A DNA stretch of 64,000 nt. It comes from Pinibacter aurantiacus. GTDB taxonomy: Bacteria; Bacteroidota; Bacteroidia; Chitinophagales; Chitinophagaceae. The stretch is from positions 124,001 to 188,000 of the forward strand of contig NZ_JAHSPG010000012.1 in the NCBI RefSeq assembly GCF_019130065.1, read 5' to 3'. Numbering within the stretch: position 1 is the stretch's first letter; the number at the start of each line of letters is the position of its first letter. Below the pieces are notes generated by a model, which was not told the origin of the DNA, ran no database searches, and worked only from the letters and a program-made list of their open reading frames with translations. Position numbers and translations under genes: made by a program. Below are positions 62,158-64,000 of this stretch, one piece after another.

Positions 62158-62316
62158 CACTGATTGGGCTGATTTGCACTGATTTTTGAATGACTGAATA
62201 ACTGAGTAACTGAATGACTGAGTACAACTTCAACCTTGCGTTTCAGTTATTCAGTCATTCAGTTATTCAATCATTGATCCGTGTAAATCAGTCCAATCCG
62301 TGTCATCTGTGTGCCC
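62145..62316. repeat. GATGAC-type pair with an ACTGAATA pair nested inside
   Basis: The outer arms are at 62145-62187 and 62276-62316; the inner ACTGAATA arms are at 62187-62223 and 62241-62275. Two families are therefore nested with almost no extra sequence. The left outer arm encodes the C-terminus and stop of the dipeptidase gene. Confidence 0.9.
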
Positions 62317-62320
62317 ATTC

Positions 62321-62617
62321 CTACTTGAATTTTTCGGTTTTTTCATCTCCTGTTATATCGCCTTTGCTGCGAATTTGAATTTGCACACTGGTGATCCATT
62401 CATTACATTCACGTTGATAGAGATACTCGTTAATATCGTTGATGAGTTGCATTACATCACTGTATTTCCCTTCTACCACTGTTGAAAATGCACCTACTTC
62501 GTATTTCACGTTTGACTTTTGAATAACAGCGATTGCTTCATCTACCCATTCATATGGATGTTTGTCTTGTACCACAGGAAGAATTTGGATAGAGGCGTTG
62601 ATGATGTAAGAATGCAT
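62321..62617 (-). CDS. thiamine-binding protein (MTH1187/YkoF family, DUF77)
   Basis: A 98-residue alpha/beta protein: ASIQILPVVQDKHPYEWVDEAIAVIQ-type start (I-Q-I-L-P), VEVGAFST-like YEVGAFSTVVEGKYSDVM and a C-terminal strand VQIQIRSKGD. Members bind thiamine or related pyrimidines. No thiamine gene is adjacent. It is 27 bases from the DUF952 gene on the same strand. Confidence 0.85.
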   Translation of the reverse strand: MHSYIINASIQILPVVQDKHPYEWVDEAIAVIQKSNVKYEVGAFSTVVEGKYSDVMQLINDINEYLYQRECNEWITSVQIQIRSKGDITGDEKTEKFK

Positions 62618-62644
62618 GGAGACAATTGAAAATTGAAAATAGTC

Positions 62645-62944
62645 CTATAGCGGATCTTCACTTATAACTGCGTCGAGGTTGATAGGTCCGTAGATGTGAG
62701 GAAATTGTTCCTGCACGGAGGGCGACCATTCGTAAACGAGTTGGCTCTTCAATTTATCAGTGTCGATGGTGAGTTTTACAAGGTCTGTTTTGCCTGCAAA
62801 ATATCTTTTCAGCACACCGTCTACCTGTTGTGCTTCACTGGCATGAATAAAGCCTTCCTTTGCAAGAGAAGGATCTTCGTAACTGCCTTTTTCTTTTGCC
62901 GCGTTCCATGCCGCCACGGTAGTAACATGATAAATGATAGCCAT
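62645..62944 (-). CDS. DUF952 domain-containing protein
   Basis: A 99-residue protein covering one DUF952 domain: IYHVTTVAAWNAAKEKGSYE, then EGFIHASEAQQVDGVLKRYF and FPHIYGPINLDAVI. Function unknown; structures resemble a glutathione-binding or ADP-ribosyl-type fold. It is co-directional with the thiamine-binding gene. Confidence 0.88.
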   Translation of the reverse strand: MAIIYHVTTVAAWNAAKEKGSYEDPSLAKEGFIHASEAQQVDGVLKRYFAGKTDLVKLTIDTDKLKSQLVYEWSPSVQEQFPHIYGPINLDAVISEDPL

Positions 62945-63007
62945 CGTATGATGTTTAACGAGAGAGGAACGCCCGCCTGAATGACTTTAGTCGGGCAGGC
63001 AGATTTT

Positions 63008-63072
63008 CATGATTGTCATGATTTATTATGATTAGAAAAAATCTTGACAATCTTGACAATCTTGACAATCTG
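63008..63072. repeat. short tandem words upstream of the DUF952 gene
   Basis: GATTGTCATGATTTATTATG is followed by three copies of CTTGACAAT. The two halves are partly complementary, like a poor arm pair. Confidence 0.6.
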
Positions 63073-63083
63073 TGTTCCATCTC

Positions 63084-64000
63084 TCAAATTATTCGTTTTA
63101 CTTGTTGCTCAAGCAACATCAAATCTGCAAGCACAATTGCTGTAACCGCTTCCAATACTGGCGGTACACGCAATGCAATGCACAGATCGTGACGTCCTTT
63201 TACAGAAAATGTCTCCATTTCATTGGTTTCCCAGTTCAATGTAAACTGATCTTTTGGTGTGGAAGACGTTGGTTTTATCGCAATGCGAAAAACCAATTCA
63301 TTACCATTTGTAATTCCCCCTACAACGCCACCTGCATGATTGGTAACTGTTTTTCCTTCTGCATTTTCAATGGCATCGTTGTGTTCAACACCAAACATCT
63401 TAGCCGCGGCAAAACCCGTTCCAAACTCCACGCCACGAACGGCTGGAATGGCAAACACAGCGTGGCCCAACAATGATTCTACAGAATCGAAAAATGGCTC
63501 ACCCAAGCCAATCGGCAATCCGCTTACGCGACATTCAACAATGCCGCCAACAGAGTCTTTCGCTTCAATGGCTTTTTGCAAACCCTTCTCTACATCTTTC
63601 TCTCCTCCTACCTCTGTTATGGTCGCTTCCACTTTAATGTCGCCTAATATTTTCTTCGCCACAACACCTGCAGCCACTAAGCCAACCGTAAGCCTGCCAC
63701 TGAAGTGACCACCGCCCCGATAATCTTCGTTACCACCAAATTTTTTACTGGCAACAAAATCCGCGTGGCCTGGCCTTGGCACTGCTCGTTGTTTGGCATA
63801 ATCGCCGGAACGCGTATTGTTGTTCTCAAACAAAATAGTAATAGGTGCGCCTGTTGCCTTGTCGTTAAACAAACCACTTTTAAAGAACGGAAAATCGTCC
63901 TCCTTGCGCGGTGTTGTACCTTTCTGCTGACCGCCTTTACGACGCTCCAGATCAGGCAAAAAATCGTCTGTTTTCAAAGGCAATCCCGCAGGTACACCAT
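63084..64000 (-). CDS. aroC: chorismate synthase (N-terminus outside window)
   Basis: 305 codons of chorismate synthase, open through the right edge; the residues at the edge (GVPAGLPLKTDDFLPDLERR) belong to the family about 30 residues after its start. RPGHADFVASKKFGG, RGGGHFSGRLT and the GIPVG-type SGLPIGLGEPFFDS with FAIPAVRGVEFG are conserved. It forms chorismate from EPSP with reduced FMN. The stop codon at 63084 lies after a short-word repeat. Confidence 0.95.
   Translation of the reverse strand, partial: GVPAGLPLKTDDFLPDLERRKGGQQKGTTPRKEDDFPFFKSGLFNDKATGAPITILFENNNTRSGDYAKQRAVPRPGHADFVASKKFGGNEDYRGGGHFSGRLTVGLVAAGVVAKKILGDIKVEATITEVGGEKDVEKGLQKAIEAKDSVGGIVECRVSGLPIGLGEPFFDSVESLLGHAVFAIPAVRGVEFGTGFAAAKMFGVEHNDAIENAEGKTVTNHAGGVVGGITNGNELVFRIAIKPTSSTPKDQFTLNWETNEMETFSVKGRHDLCIALRVPPVLEAVTAIVLADLMLLEQQVKRII

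Overview
The window is chromosomal DNA from a member of the Bacteroidota, most likely a Chitinophagaceae-like organism. The evidence is indirect: start codons rarely have a Shine-Dalgarno sequence, several starts are preceded by TAnnTTTG-type -7 elements, and the gene content is typical of that phylum (TonB-dependent receptor, PafA phosphatase, DUF4407, ECF sigma factor with a small membrane partner, many lipoproteins). No 16S rRNA is present, so the genus cannot be fixed. About 60 protein genes, one tRNA-Cys, one fluoride riboswitch and one decayed gene can be supported. I saw no CRISPR array, prophage or insertion sequence.

Layout. 1-6 kb: a DUF4407 membrane protein cut by the left edge, the 5-oxoprolinase genes pxpB-pxpC-pxpA on the minus strand, a di-heme cytochrome c peroxidase with an FNR-like box, and a TonB-type protein. 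6-9 kb: folC, then about 960 bp of AT-rich non-coding DNA holding a candidate small RNA, then a LEA2 lipoprotein. 9-25 kb, mostly minus strand: a GNAT enzyme, an HMA-domain protein, pyrE opposite a Nudix gene, a class C serine hydrolase, a hotdog thioesterase, a GH63-type glucosidase, an SDR, coaD, pyrB, a TonB-dependent receptor, pyrR, pruA and an SMR exporter. 25-38 kb: prfB with an intact programmed +1 frameshift, a GH2 enzyme with an F5/8C domain, an SDR, a serine hydrolase homologue that has lost all three catalytic motifs, a GNAT enzyme, phoH, a DUF4878 lipoprotein, a fluoride-riboswitch-controlled CLC antiporter, an EamA protein and ppa. 38-50 kb: NlpC/P60, ECF sigma and partner, a deaminase, DoxX, a sterol desaturase-type hydroxylase, tRNA-Cys, a broken SpoIIAA-like gene, a Crp/Fnr regulator, a conserved lipoprotein of unknown role, DUF695, MgtC and MATE. 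50-64 kb: a di-heme cytochrome c, small secreted proteins, PhyH, PafA, hemN, a rhomboid protease, a wall module (RlpA, L,D-transpeptidase, VanX-like dipeptidase), two small conserved proteins and the 3' part of aroC.

The most unusual feature is in the spaces between genes. Many are filled by paired inverted arms. Each arm is a run of a degenerate 7-10 base word, and the partner arm, 15-270 bases away, is its reverse complement. At least four word families recur (GATGAC-type, ACTGAATA, TTAATAA/GGAATTA and AGAGTTG), with several single-copy versions. Arms of one pair usually match each other better than they match other copies, several pairs are nested, many enclose an intrinsic terminator, and many arms begin in or at a stop codon, so repeat DNA supplies the stop. 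This looks like a system of dispersed intergenic hairpin elements and is the best candidate here for something undescribed. The best-supported single regulatory finding is the fluoride riboswitch at 35101-35152: the 3' strand of its pseudoknot can also pair with the bases just before the AUG of the CLC gene.
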